Assembly: GCF_963669205.1 (NCBI RefSeq) | Contig: NZ_OY769915.1 | Coordinates: 2,826,001 to 2,890,000, forward strand | Source of the DNA: an uncultured Roseibium sp. | GTDB lineage: Bacteria > Pseudomonadota > Alphaproteobacteria > Rhizobiales > Stappiaceae | Direction of reading: 5' to 3' | Length of the DNA stretch: 64,000 nt | In this document: piece after piece, positions 25,323 through 34,155 of the stretch | How the letters are laid out: each line of letters opens with the position of its first letter | How positions within the stretch are numbered: the stretch's first letter is position 1 | Made by a program: the position numbers and the translations under genes | The notes under the pieces: model-generated | Database searches by the model: none | Seen by the model: the letters and a program-made list of their open reading frames with translations, nothing else | Told to the model about the DNA's origin: nothing

Positions 25323-25897
25323 GGGTCTTTCCTCCTGTTTTGAGTGGTGTTGTAAAGTGTTGCACCTTTAGGGTGTTTGCGTGTTTCTCAATACAAATGT
25401 CGCGCCGCGGGTGCGGCCGCTTCCAAGTGATCCAGCGCGCACCTTTGTTCGCCGCCCCGGCCTTGAGCCGGGGCCTCCTGCCAGTTGCTGTTCAGGTCCC
25501 GGATCAGGTCCGGGACGGCGCAGGTTGCGGAAAAGCCACGCAGCAAAGCGGGACCTGTCACAAGGACGCAAGCGCGCCCCTTCGTCACCCCGGGCGAACA
25601 GCGTGAGACCCGGGGTCGGAGAGCCCCGGTGTTCCGGGAGGGCGGACCAAGAACCTCATGTCCTCTGCCTCCCCGATCCCGGCTCTGCGCTGCGCTTGGC
25701 CGGGATGACGAGCGGAAAAAACACCTCATCCTGAGGAAGCGCGTAAGCGCTGTCCCGAAGGATGGGCCGCACGGCAGGGTGCTTGCCGCCTATCCTTCGA
25801 GACGCACGCAAGCGTGCTCCTCAGGATGAGGCTGAGAATCGATGCGGCCGTACTCAGCCGGATCAGGTCCGGGACGGCGCAGGGCGCGCAATCGTCA
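25323..25897. other. repeat-rich intergenic region
   Basis: No gene is recognised. The region holds inverted repeats of Rhizobiales type: a GCCCCGG...CCGGGGC hairpin near 25455-25476, a pair of identical 24-base segments beginning GGATCAGGTCCGGGACGG (25501 and 25860), a TCACCCCGGG/GAGACCCGGGG pair (25584-25618), and the long palindrome at 25724-25831. The many frames across it are artefacts of the repeats. Confidence 0.8.
25724..25831. repeat. palindromic repeat copy A (about 108 bp)
   Basis: The element begins CCTCATCCTGAGGAAGCGC and ends with CCTCAGGATGAGG, so the two ends are inverted copies of each other; inside lies GAAGGATGGGCC opposite TATCCTTCGAGAC. It matches copies B (53912) and C (54187) in structure. 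Such dispersed hairpins are common in Rhizobiales chromosomes. Confidence 0.9.
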
Positions 25898-28012
25898 TCA
25901 AAACCTGATCGCAAACCGCGCCATGCCTTCGAGGGCGTCAACGTCATCGGACAGATAGCCCTGACCGTCGAGGGTGAAGCTGGCCTGCGGGCCGAGGTTC
26001 AGATCCAGCGCCGCACCGAGATAGGCGGCCGAGCGGTCCGTTGCGCCGAGGCCGACGGAATTGGTGATGCCGAGCAGCGTGACCGGCACATCATCATCGC
26101 CGGTAGAACTGCGCACCAGATAGCCCGCGCGGCCCGTGAGCGTGACCAGCTGGAAGCTTCTGGAAAGGGCGAGTTCAAAGTCGCCTTCCGCGACCGCGAA
26201 CGTGTGGCTGTCCACCGTGGCATTGGCGGCAGCGCCGGTTTCGGTGTAGCTGCCTGTCTGCTGCAGGGCATAGCGCCCGCGTACAGACGGGGTGAGAATG
26301 ATACCGGTCCGCTCGAGGGCAATATCGGCGGAGAGCGCGGCTTCCGGGGTCACGAACCAGCTGTCATAGGAGGCGTCGGCGGTGCTTTCGCCAAGGGTGA
26401 GACCGCCGGTCAGCGCCGTGTTGTCGTTGACGAAGCGGCTGCTGTCACTGGTCTGCCAGCCGCCGGCAAGCCCGAGTCCGAGGCTGACCGGCCCGAAGCG
26501 CCGGTCGCCATGGACCCCGGCAAAGACACCGTTGCTGGTGAGATCCTGTGAATCCGCCCAGGGGCTTGTCGCGGTGATGGAGCCGTTCATGTAGCCTGCC
26601 ATCACCCCGAGGCGCATGTCCGGCGACTGGTTCCAGGCATAACCAAGGGCCGCGCCGATCTGGTCGATGCTGTAGTCGAGAGTGAGGTCATCGCCGTCAT
26701 AATTGGCCCCGCCGCCGAAGCCGGTGAGCCAGAAAGACCCGGTCTTGAGGCCATAAGCTGCGTCCGGCCCGGAATTGGTCGCCAGCAGCACATCGAAGCT
26801 TTCTGAGCCTTGTGTCCCGTCCTCGCCATAGGCCAGCGCAGCGGCCTCCGCAGATCGGCCGCGGCCGGTCTGCCGGAGGCCGTAGCGCCCGAGACGCCCG
26901 AGCATGTTGGCGGTGTTGGCCATCTGGTTGAAGCTGGCGGTGAGGCCGGTCGGATCGAAGGTGGCGAACTGGCCGGTCGCCGTGTCGTAGAACCAGGGGA
27001 TGGGACCGGAGACATTTGCCTGACCGCCCGCGACATCCGTTGTCGGCAACTGCCACAGGACCGAATGCGAGGCTCCGGTGCTGATGTTGAGCGTCGTCTC
27101 GGATTCGAAGGTGATGGCTCCGCCGAGAAAGGAGGGGGCGTTCAGATTGACAGTCGTTCCTGACGCAAAGCTGAGCACGCGCAAGGCTGCTTCTTCGCCA
27201 CTAACCACTTTGCCGGAATTCACAAAAAGAGCGTCGTCACCTGCCAGGAATATGCCTTCTTCGTCCGAAACGATCGTCCCTGAGTTCGCGATCCGGGCAT
27301 CGGTGCCATAGTCGACGATACCCTTACCTCCGGAGTAAACAAGGCCGCGATTTTGAACAATGACTTCGGCATCATTGCTATAAATCCCGTCGCCATTCGA
27401 GTAGATTGCACCGCTGTTGACCACTGTGACATAGGCACCGAAATTGTTTATTCCCCGGTCGCCGGCCTGGATGGTTCCGGTATTTGTTATGCCGACGCTA
27501 TCGCCGAAATTGGTGACACCGTCAGCCGAGGTGCCACTTGTTGTGATCGTTCCCGAATTCTCGATGATCGTGCTGTCGCCAGAGTTGTAAATCCCTTCTG
27601 CATTGCTGCCGATTGTCCTGATAGTTCCTGAGTTTGTAATGATGCTGGTGTCGCCAGTGTTTTCAATTCCCTCGTCGCCAGCCTGAATCAGTCCAATGTT
27701 GGTAATCATGGTATCGGCAGCGCTGTTGCGGATCCCGTCTGCGAGGCTGTCGTTGACGAAAATAGTCCCCAAATTGGTGATCGTGTTGCCGTTGCCGCTG
27801 CTGTCAACACCATGTTCAGAGCTGCCGGTTGTGCTGATGCTGCCATCACCGGAAATGATGATCGTGTCGTAGGTAACACCGTCGATCACCTGCGTATCGG
27901 TGACCGGGCCGTCAATGATGAGCTCCTGGGAAAGCGCATGGGAAGCCAGCGCAAGGAAAAGTGCGCAGGCGGAATGTATGGTCAGCAGAAGCTGACGGGA
28001 AAAACTCGGCAT
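25898..28012 (-). CDS. autotransporter (type V secretion) with repeat passenger
   Basis: This protein of 704 residues has a signal peptide at 1-29 (MPSFSRQLLLTIHS...LSQ). The passenger (about 30-340) consists of repeats of about 24 residues built on ITNSGTI...GIYNSGD, which should form a parallel beta-helix. A linker follows and then a C-terminal beta-barrel domain (about 430-704) with many GxxAGY and aromatic strands, ending in MARFAIRF, the typical C-terminal Phe. It exports its passenger across the outer membrane. The start at 28012 is chosen by the signal peptide, as the ribosome site is weak. The 3' end abuts the repeat region. Confidence 0.88.
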   Translation of the reverse strand: MPSFSRQLLLTIHSACALFLALASHALSQELIIDGPVTDTQVIDGVTYDTIIISGDGSISTTGSSEHGVDSSGNGNTITNLGTIFVNDSLADGIRNSAADTMITNIGLIQAGDEGIENTGDTSIITNSGTIRTIGSNAEGIYNSGDSTIIENSGTITTSGTSADGVTNFGDSVGITNTGTIQAGDRGINNFGAYVTVVNSGAIYSNGDGIYSNDAEVIVQNRGLVYSGGKGIVDYGTDARIANSGTIVSDEEGIFLAGDDALFVNSGKVVSGEEAALRVLSFASGTTVNLNAPSFLGGAITFESETTLNISTGASHSVLWQLPTTDVAGGQANVSGPIPWFYDTATGQFATFDPTGLTASFNQMANTANMLGRLGRYGLRQTGRGRSAEAAALAYGEDGTQGSESFDVLLATNSGPDAAYGLKTGSFWLTGFGGGANYDGDDLTLDYSIDQIGAALGYAWNQSPDMRLGVMAGYMNGSITATSPWADSQDLTSNGVFAGVHGDRRFGPVSLGLGLAGGWQTSDSSRFVNDNTALTGGLTLGESTADASYDSWFVTPEAALSADIALERTGIILTPSVRGRYALQQTGSYTETGAAANATVDSHTFAVAEGDFELALSRSFQLVTLTGRAGYLVRSSTGDDDVPVTLLGITNSVGLGATDRSAAYLGAALDLNLGPQASFTLDGQGYLSDDVDALEGMARFAIRF

Positions 28013-28335
28013 TCCGGACGTCTCGCGAATCGAACGTCCCCCACACACTCCTTGTTTAGCACCTGATTCATTACAGGAAACTAAAAACTCGAGTTTCACC
28101 AAGAAAATGGCAGATATCGGGACACCTATCTGCGCGCAGTCCGGATGCCTCTGCATGCGCCGGAAGACATAATCCTCCAGTCTTTTCTGCCAATGATTTG
28201 GATACACCTTTATTGCAATGGTGCGTTCCGCAATGGCGAGTTGGAGGTCTGCAGCCGCTCGGGGCAGCTGGGTGTCGCGACGTAAACTGATGAGATATCT
28301 TCCATGTTGTCGGATTCAACTTGGGAGCTGAAAGC

Positions 28336-29025
28336 ATGAACCGGTTGCGTGCCGTGCTGTGGACAAGTCTCATCGGTTTTGTTGCCGTCTTGCCTGTTCA
28401 TGGCGGCGCGGCGCTGGCACAGGACAAGGCCGCCGCGCAAAACCTGAAACCGCCGCGGGACGGCGGGGTGCGGCGTTGGGAAACCGCCGCTGCAGAGACC
28501 GGGATTTTCAGGGAACCGGCGGAACGGTCTGAACGGGTGACCACGCTCGGTGAAGGCACGATTTTGCAGAACAGGGGCTGTTCGGACAATTCCGGTGTGG
28601 TGTGGTGCAACGTGCGTTCGCTGCGCGGCGGTGTCAGGGGGTATGCGCGGGCAGGGCAGCTGAGACCTGCCAAAGGTCCGGACGGCATCGTCGCCACCGG
28701 TCTGGACGACAGCCGTCAGCGCGCCGGCAAGCGTGATTTTGACGCCGGTGAGGTGATACCCTGCGCGCAGGAGCAGGGGCAGGCCTTCGGAAAATGCAAG
28801 GCGGCCGTTGCACGCGGAGTTGGCGGCGATGCGACTGTCGTCGTCACGTTCCAGAACGGCTTTGCCCGCAAGCTCTATTTTTTGCACGGCGAGTTCGTCA
28901 AAGCGAGCGCGACGATGTCCGGTGTCGGGACCGACATGGACTGGCATCTGGAGAAGTCGGTCCACCATGTTCGCGTGGACGACCAGCGCTTTGAATTGAC
29001 GGACAAGTTTGTATTCGGCGAGTGA
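28336..29025 (+). CDS. secreted SH3-domain protein
   Basis: This protein of 229 residues starts at the ATG at 28336 with GGAG upstream. A signal peptide (1-29, ending GGAALAQ) is followed by a bacterial SH3-like domain (about 50-110: TGIFREPAERSERVTTLGEGTILQNRGC, WCNVRSLRGGVRGYARAGQLRP). The C-terminal domain (about 130-229) has CAQEQGQAFGKCKAAVAR and YFLHGEFVKASATMSGVGTDMDW, seen from memory in other alphaproteobacterial secreted SH3 proteins. Probable periplasmic role; divergent from the autotransporter. Confidence 0.78.
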   Translation: MNRLRAVLWTSLIGFVAVLPVHGGAALAQDKAAAQNLKPPRDGGVRRWETAAAETGIFREPAERSERVTTLGEGTILQNRGCSDNSGVVWCNVRSLRGGVRGYARAGQLRPAKGPDGIVATGLDDSRQRAGKRDFDAGEVIPCAQEQGQAFGKCKAAVARGVGGDATVVVTFQNGFARKLYFLHGEFVKASATMSGVGTDMDWHLEKSVHHVRVDDQRFELTDKFVFGE

Positions 29026-29104
29026 GGCCAAGGCTCCGGGGCGCGGGCCCCGGGTTGGCCGGCCGCACCGCCTGGCGCGGCGCGGCTGAACCCTGTCCGG
29101 GGTC

Positions 29105-30373
29105 TTAAGGTGTGATCTTGTGGATCATGCCTTCATCGACGGCTGCATAAAGGCTGCCGTCCGGTCCGAAGACCAGCGAGCGGAAACGTCCCGACTCCAT
29201 CGGCAACGTCATTTCGGTGACGTCGATCAGTTCCGTTCCGTCCTCGGACAGCTGCAGAACGTCGATCCGTTGCCCGAGCGGTGTTCCGCCGAAGCCGATC
29301 CCCATCAGGCCGACGACCATCGCACCGTTCCAGTCGCCCCAGTTGTCTCCTTCGAGGAAAGCGGCCGAGGATGTGCCCTGCGACCATCCATTGTTGTTCC
29401 AGATCGGCGGCATGGCGCTCGGATAGGTCTCGAAGTCCGTCATGGGCATCCAGGCGGCGCGCTTGAACCGGTTTTCGCCGACCATCTGGTTCGGGCTGTA
29501 TCCGCAATAGTCGTCGGGGCAGGCGCCACGGCCTGCCATGTTCGGCCGCGGATCCCAGCCCGCATTGCCGCCGTTGCGCAGAACGGTGATCTCATCGGAA
29601 TGCCATGGGCCGTGCTCCGCCGTGATCGGCGTGCCGGTTTTCGGGTGGAAGGCGATGCCCTGAACATTCCGGTGGCCATATGTGTAGGTCCGTTTGTCGA
29701 ACCCGACAGGTGGCGTGTTGCCGGGCGCGGGGGTTCCGTCCGTGTCGATCCGGAGCACCTTGCTGCCCATCAGCGTCGGGCTTTGCGGTACGGCGCTGTT
29801 GTGGTTGTCACCCGTGGTCAGATAGAGGAACCCGTCGCTGGGATTGAACCGGACACGTCCGCCATTGTGGGCACCGGGGCCGCCGAAGGGGTGGTCGGAT
29901 GCCTTCATCTTGTAGGGAACGTCGTCAACGATGTCGGTCCGGTCCGAGACGTTCGAGAAATCGTCGGCGACCACCAGGCGCATCAGCCTGTTCGTGTGCG
30001 GGTCGGACATCTTGGAAGTTGAGTAAACGTAGATCCGGCGGTTGTTGGCGAAGTCGGGATCGACAGCAACGCCCATCATGCCCGCCTGACCTTCGCAGAA
30101 AAGGTCATCCGCCGTCGACGCAAAGCCCTGAACACCGCCCATGCCCAGAAGTGCCTTTGTTTCGCCGGACGGCATGCGGACCGAAAGCCCCTTGCACTTT
30201 TCGGTATAGAACATCGTTCCGTCGTCGAGGAATGCCATGTCCCACGGGTTCTCGAGGTCTTCGATGATGACCTCGTGTTTCAAGCTGGTCGTGTTCTGTG
30301 CGAATGCAGGAGCGGACAAAACGGTCGCGCCCATCAGGAGCGCCACAAGACTGGTTGCTTTCCCAATTTCCAT
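29105..30373 (-). CDS. PQQ-dependent soluble aldose sugar dehydrogenase family
   Basis: This protein of 422 residues starts at the ATG at 30373, after GGGAGG; the longer frame lacks that spacing. A signal peptide (1-26) precedes a six-bladed beta-propeller of the GSDH type: LENPWDMAFLDDGTMFYTEK, GMMGVAVDPDF, HNGGRVRFNPSDGFLYLTTGD (the catalytic-His region), YGHRNVQGIAFHP and TAEHGP. These enzymes oxidise aldoses using PQQ in the periplasm. A cytochrome c gene lies 158 bases upstream on the same strand and could accept the electrons. Confidence 0.87.
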   Translation of the reverse strand: MEIGKATSLVALLMGATVLSAPAFAQNTTSLKHEVIIEDLENPWDMAFLDDGTMFYTEKCKGLSVRMPSGETKALLGMGGVQGFASTADDLFCEGQAGMMGVAVDPDFANNRRIYVYSTSKMSDPHTNRLMRLVVADDFSNVSDRTDIVDDVPYKMKASDHPFGGPGAHNGGRVRFNPSDGFLYLTTGDNHNSAVPQSPTLMGSKVLRIDTDGTPAPGNTPPVGFDKRTYTYGHRNVQGIAFHPKTGTPITAEHGPWHSDEITVLRNGGNAGWDPRPNMAGRGACPDDYCGYSPNQMVGENRFKRAAWMPMTDFETYPSAMPPIWNNNGWSQGTSSAAFLEGDNWGDWNGAMVVGLMGIGFGGTPLGQRIDVLQLSEDGTELIDVTEMTLPMESGRFRSLVFGPDGSLYAAVDEGMIHKITP

Positions 30374-30531
30374 AAAATCCTCCCAGGTTGGTATCATCCG
30401 GGACGTTATGAAAATTGTTTTGTTTCTATCCCCGGACGCAACAGAGAGTAAGCTGTATTTCCGGTCACATCAAATAAATTAACCCAGCGTAAGAAATAGT
30501 AGTCTGCAGTTCGCAGGTGCACAAAATCGGT

Positions 30532-30849
30532 TCATTCGAATGTCACAACAATAAAAGTCACGATATTCGTGATGTCTTCGTCCGAAAGCGACTTTGCACG
30601 AGGTGCCATGAGTGGTGTATTTGGCCCAAATCTTTCGCCGGCGCGATATCGTTCAAGGCGATCGGTAAGGTATTCGGCGGTCTGTCCGACAAGTTTCGGG
30701 TAGCTGGCGAGGCCTTTTGCGGTCGGGCCGTGACATTGTCTGCAGTTCTTCTTGTAAAGGTCCTTGCCTGCATCGGCATCCTGCGCACCTGCTGGAAAAC
30801 CGGACAAAGATGTCAGCAGGATCGCTGCGCACAATGTCTTTGCCTTCAT
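30532..30849 (-). CDS. periplasmic class I cytochrome c
   Basis: This protein of 105 residues has a signal peptide (1-22) and one heme site CRQCH (Cys36, Cys39, His40), with Met81 in NTPLMAPRA as the likely sixth ligand. The size and the late ISDEDI-like helix match cytochromes of the c4/c553 type. GGGAGG lies before the ATG. It precedes the sugar dehydrogenase on the same strand and probably carries electrons from it. Confidence 0.92.
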   Translation of the reverse strand: MKAKTLCAAILLTSLSGFPAGAQDADAGKDLYKKNCRQCHGPTAKGLASYPKLVGQTAEYLTDRLERYRAGERFGPNTPLMAPRAKSLSDEDITNIVTFIVVTFE

Positions 30850-30946
30850 TTCAATTCCCTCCCGATTGATCTTGATTTTTATGTATTTTTGACCCGACCA
30901 ATGCGCCTGTTTTGACAGCCTGCCGGCAGGACAATCCCGGCGGCCG

Positions 30947-32698
30947 CTATTTCATCGCGGCCGCCTTTCTTACCACTTCAGGTGCTCCGTGCGTGTTGGG
31001 AATGGCTTCCTTGAACACCTGGATGAGGTCCATGTCCTGCTCTTCGGCTTCGCTTGTCGGGGTGAGCGCCAGGTCCGTGTAGGACTTGCGGTTTTCGTCG
31101 GCCAGCACGCGCTTCATGGCAGGCCGGAACTTGAGAAAGAGACGCGCCCAGGAAAACGCAACCCATACCGCCTCCACAGCGCGCTTGGGATAAAACACAA
31201 GCGGATTCTCGAGCTTCATACCGTATCTGCGCTGGTCGCGATGCTTGCGCCTGACAATGCCGCATTCAAGCGGGTGAACCTTTTCAATCAGGATCGCTCC
31301 CAGGAAATGGATCATCGATGAATAAAGAGCCTTGGTTCGTGCGCCGCGCGCGGCATCACGCCGAAGCACCGTTTCAACGTGTTCGGGCGTATAGAATTGC
31401 TTCCAGCTGTCGAAATAGATTTCTTCCCAGTCCGCATCGCTCATGATCGGGTGATGGGTGACACGGTGATTGAGATCGTACTTGTTGAAATCCGGATCCA
31501 TCCAGACATCCTTGGACGAGAGCACCTTGTGATCCTCGGAGCCGGGCAGGGGGGTCAGGAAGAAAAACTCGATCAAATCGAGCGGAAGTTCCTTCTTGAT
31601 GATTTCGATGTTGCGCCGGATCTTCTCCGGAGTGTCGTTCGGGAACCCGAGAATGTATCCGGCATAGGTGATCACGCCGGCCTCCTTCCAGGCCTGGAGC
31701 ATCTTGCGATATTCCCAGATCTTGTTCTGGCGTTTCTTCGCAGCGGTCAATGCATCGGGATCGATGTTTTCCAGCCCGATGAACACACGGGCACAGCCTG
31801 CCCGGGCAGCCTTTTCGATGAAACCGGGGAGGCGGTAACAGAGCGTGTCGACCTGCAGCACCAGCTTGAACTTCAGCCCTTCTTCCTCACGAAGCCAGAT
31901 CAGACGGTCCAGAATCGCTTCCCAGTTCTTGTTTCTGGCAAAATCATCGTCGGTTATGAAGAAGCGGCGGATTTTCTGCGCCGCGTTCGCGCGGATGATC
32001 GCCTCGACGTCATCGGGGGTCCGGAAGCGTGATTTTCGGCCCTGGACATTGATGATCGTGCAGAACGAGCACTGGAAAGGGCAGCCGCGCCCTGCGTCGA
32101 AACTGGTGTAGGCGCCTGCCATCTTGCGGACGGCATCAGCGGGCAGGATCGGCTGAATTGCACCTTCCAGGTGAGGAAGATCCTTCATGAAATCGTAGAG
32201 CGGCTTGAGTTGTCCGGCCCAGGCATCGGCGAGCAGCGCGTCCATGCGCCCCTCGGCTTCCCCGGCGTAGATGCTGAGACCCATCTCCTGCGCTTTGACA
32301 ATCTCGGGGGGCACTTCCGGCAGCATGGAAATACTGCCCGCTGCGTGAAATCCGCCGGCAGCGACCGGAATCCCTTCCGCGATGAATTCCCTTGCAATAT
32401 CGACTGCCCTGGGAAACTGGTTCGTCTGAACGCCCACCAGCCCGACAAGGCAGCCATCGGCCTGTTTCAGGGACCTCGCCAGTTTGGCAACTTCCACCTT
32501 CGTGTTGGTTTCGTCGATCACCTCGATGTCGAGCGCGACATCGTCACCCAGTGTCCGTCGCTCTGCACAGTCCTTGATGAGGGCGTAGACGGAGGCCAGC
32601 GAGTTCGAAGGGATCGGCGCACGTACCCACTGGATCACGTAACCTTCATCATCGTAGTGCGAAGGTTTGATCAGCAGGATTGAAAAACGCTTGGGCAT
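30947..32698 (-). CDS. B12-binding-type radical SAM protein
   Basis: This protein of 583 residues starts at the ATG at 32698 (AGGAG upstream). An N-terminal Rossmann-like region (about 5-150) resembles B12-binding domains and contains GGFHAAG and GEAEGRMDAL, but the classic DxHxxG motif is not obvious. The radical SAM core begins at about 200 with Cys206, Cys210 and Cys213 (GRGCPFQCSFC), followed by FFITDDDF, VFIGLENI and YILGFPNDT. The C-terminal 150 residues are helical and unassigned. Relatives methylate or rearrange unactivated carbon centres. It stands alone; the RiPP-like genes begin about 1 kb upstream. Confidence 0.88.
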   Translation of the reverse strand: MPKRFSILLIKPSHYDDEGYVIQWVRAPIPSNSLASVYALIKDCAERRTLGDDVALDIEVIDETNTKVEVAKLARSLKQADGCLVGLVGVQTNQFPRAVDIAREFIAEGIPVAAGGFHAAGSISMLPEVPPEIVKAQEMGLSIYAGEAEGRMDALLADAWAGQLKPLYDFMKDLPHLEGAIQPILPADAVRKMAGAYTSFDAGRGCPFQCSFCTIINVQGRKSRFRTPDDVEAIIRANAAQKIRRFFITDDDFARNKNWEAILDRLIWLREEEGLKFKLVLQVDTLCYRLPGFIEKAARAGCARVFIGLENIDPDALTAAKKRQNKIWEYRKMLQAWKEAGVITYAGYILGFPNDTPEKIRRNIEIIKKELPLDLIEFFFLTPLPGSEDHKVLSSKDVWMDPDFNKYDLNHRVTHHPIMSDADWEEIYFDSWKQFYTPEHVETVLRRDAARGARTKALYSSMIHFLGAILIEKVHPLECGIVRRKHRDQRRYGMKLENPLVFYPKRAVEAVWVAFSWARLFLKFRPAMKRVLADENRKSYTDLALTPTSEAEEQDMDLIQVFKEAIPNTHGAPEVVRKAAAMK

Positions 32699-33726
32699 AA
32701 ATCTCCTGACTCCGGTCGAAACTCGCACTGACAATGTGTCCGCGACCTCCGGTACGCGGTTTCATCTTTACGGAACGGAGGATCTGCCGCAAGGGAATAA
32801 TTGGTTGGCACTTTTCGGGTTGCAGGAACACCTTGTGAAATTTGATGCTGCGAATGTGAAAGCTTCGCGAGACAATCCGCCCGGGCGTCCTGTTCGCAGT
32901 GCGAAACAAAATTTCCTTGAGATTTCAAAAAAGACTGTTGGGAGACTTGTGCGGTGCAGTAAATTTGAATTAATTTTATCAACAAGTTTTCAACAGACTT
33001 GGTGTAATCTGTTGAAATACATGATGTCTACTGGACATGAAGAAGTATTGTCGGCACTATCATATTCACTACTGGTTCGGTGCTGAGAGCGGATTGGCAA
33101 ACGAATTCAAGGCCCAATGACCGGTAGCCCATGCCAGGGATTGGTGAGAGATCCGTCTGACGGGTTGTTTGACCGTTTCTGGGCGCCACGTGGGGAACGC
33201 CGGACGCATTCACGTGAAGCGAAGGGCGTCCCGGTAAACCGGTAACGGCGGGTAATCCGTTTGATCGGCGCGGACTTGAAACCTCGTGTTTTCGCGTTCG
33301 TGGGCCTGGGTTCTCCAGAGAAATCAGGTCAGTGTAAAAGTGGAGAGTTTTGACAAGCGGTGACTGCTCAGCGCTTATTGTCAAAGCAAAATCTTCCTTT
33401 AACGCAGGGGGGCGCTGGTTTAGGCCAGCGTCCTTTTTCTGTGTCGATGTCTGCGAACACACGGCATCGCCGGATGCAGGGCATGCGCAGCGGGTCCGCG
33501 GCATTCGTGGCAGTTTCCTAAAAATCCGATATCTGTGAAGGGGAGGAGTCGCGCGTCTTGTCGCGTCTTGAATGGCTGCCCCGCGATGGGTGCGGTTGGC
33601 TTGCCTGAATTCGCGCTCGGAAAACCGGGAAAGTTGCTGCTTTCGGTTACGCGCTTCTCGATGGAACACCGGATCGCTCGGAGCGAACCGGTGTTTCCAG
33701 CAAACGTTTCAGAACAGTGACGGTCT
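32699..33726. other. long intergenic region, AT-rich in part, with one terminator hairpin
   Basis: Just over 1 kb holds no convincing gene. The frame at 32667-33086 plus (139 codons) overlaps the radical SAM start and has poor codon bias, and the minus frame at 33028-33669 reads like random Arg/Pro-rich sequence. The part at 32830-33060 is clearly AT-rich. A terminator-like hairpin at 33410-33438 is the only strong feature, so transfer of the adjoining RiPP-like locus, or decay of a former gene, is possible. Confidence 0.5.
33350..33438 (+). ncRNA. possible small RNA ending at a terminator
   Basis: A 9-bp hairpin (GCGCTGG/CCAGCGT core, 6-base loop) followed by TTTTT at 33434-33438 has no gene before it. 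A TTGACA sits at 33350-33355 and a weak TATTGT about 20 bases later; the spacing is longer than ideal. The transcript would be about 50-60 bases with an unpaired CTTCC that could pair with ribosome sites. Only the terminator is well supported. Confidence 0.3.
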
Positions 33727-33975
33727 TCAGGACTTCCGCTGTTCCGAGTTTGGTTGTCCGACCATCAACGGCGTGATTTTCGTCTTCAGAATCATATCAA
33801 GCTCTTCAGACCCGTCTTCAAGCGACTGAAGTGCCATATCCAGGCAATAGGAACAGAAGGTGCGACCGTCCTTGTCGGCCTCTTTCTTGGTGTAGCGGAT
33901 CATCCGTTTGATCGCTTCAACCGCGGGTTCCTGCTCATTTGAAATGCGTTCAGACTTACTGACTGTCTTTGACAT
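33727..33975 (-). CDS. small protein with CxxC motif, unknown
   Basis: This protein of 82 residues starts at the ATG at 33975 (GGTGGG upstream). It is soluble, rich in charged residues, and has a CSYC pair (GRTFCSYCLDMALQSLEDG) in its middle that might bind a metal or be redox-active. No family is recognised. It is divergent from the BTAD regulator and belongs to the same gene neighbourhood as the YcaO locus, but any functional link is open. Confidence 0.55.
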   Translation of the reverse strand: MSKTVSKSERISNEQEPAVEAIKRMIRYTKKEADKDGRTFCSYCLDMALQSLEDGSEELDMILKTKITPLMVGQPNSEQRKS

Positions 33976-34155
33976 TGTTATACCCACCAGTATTCGAATT
34001 TCCGTTTGCAGCGAAGCTGCCGTAACCATCCACGAGAAGCATGCTGTTGCAGCGTGATACTAGCGTGATAAAGTATTGTTGTATATCAGGTTGTGAGACA
34101 TTCGCTCGCGAGTGTTAAAACAAACGACAATGCGTGATGGAAATACGGGGAATGA

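Noticed and set aside
25323..25897. several 60-120-codon frames in the repeat region
   Set aside because: Every frame is produced by palindromic repeats with high GC; none has a ribosome site or protein-like composition.
32667..33086. 139-codon plus-strand frame overlapping the radical SAM start
   Set aside because: AT-rich, no ribosome site, overlaps the radical SAM ribosome-binding site; no family features.
33028..33669. 213-codon minus-strand frame in the gene-free region
   Set aside because: No ribosome site, Arg/Pro-rich irregular sequence, no recognisable family; probably chance in a gene-poor stretch.
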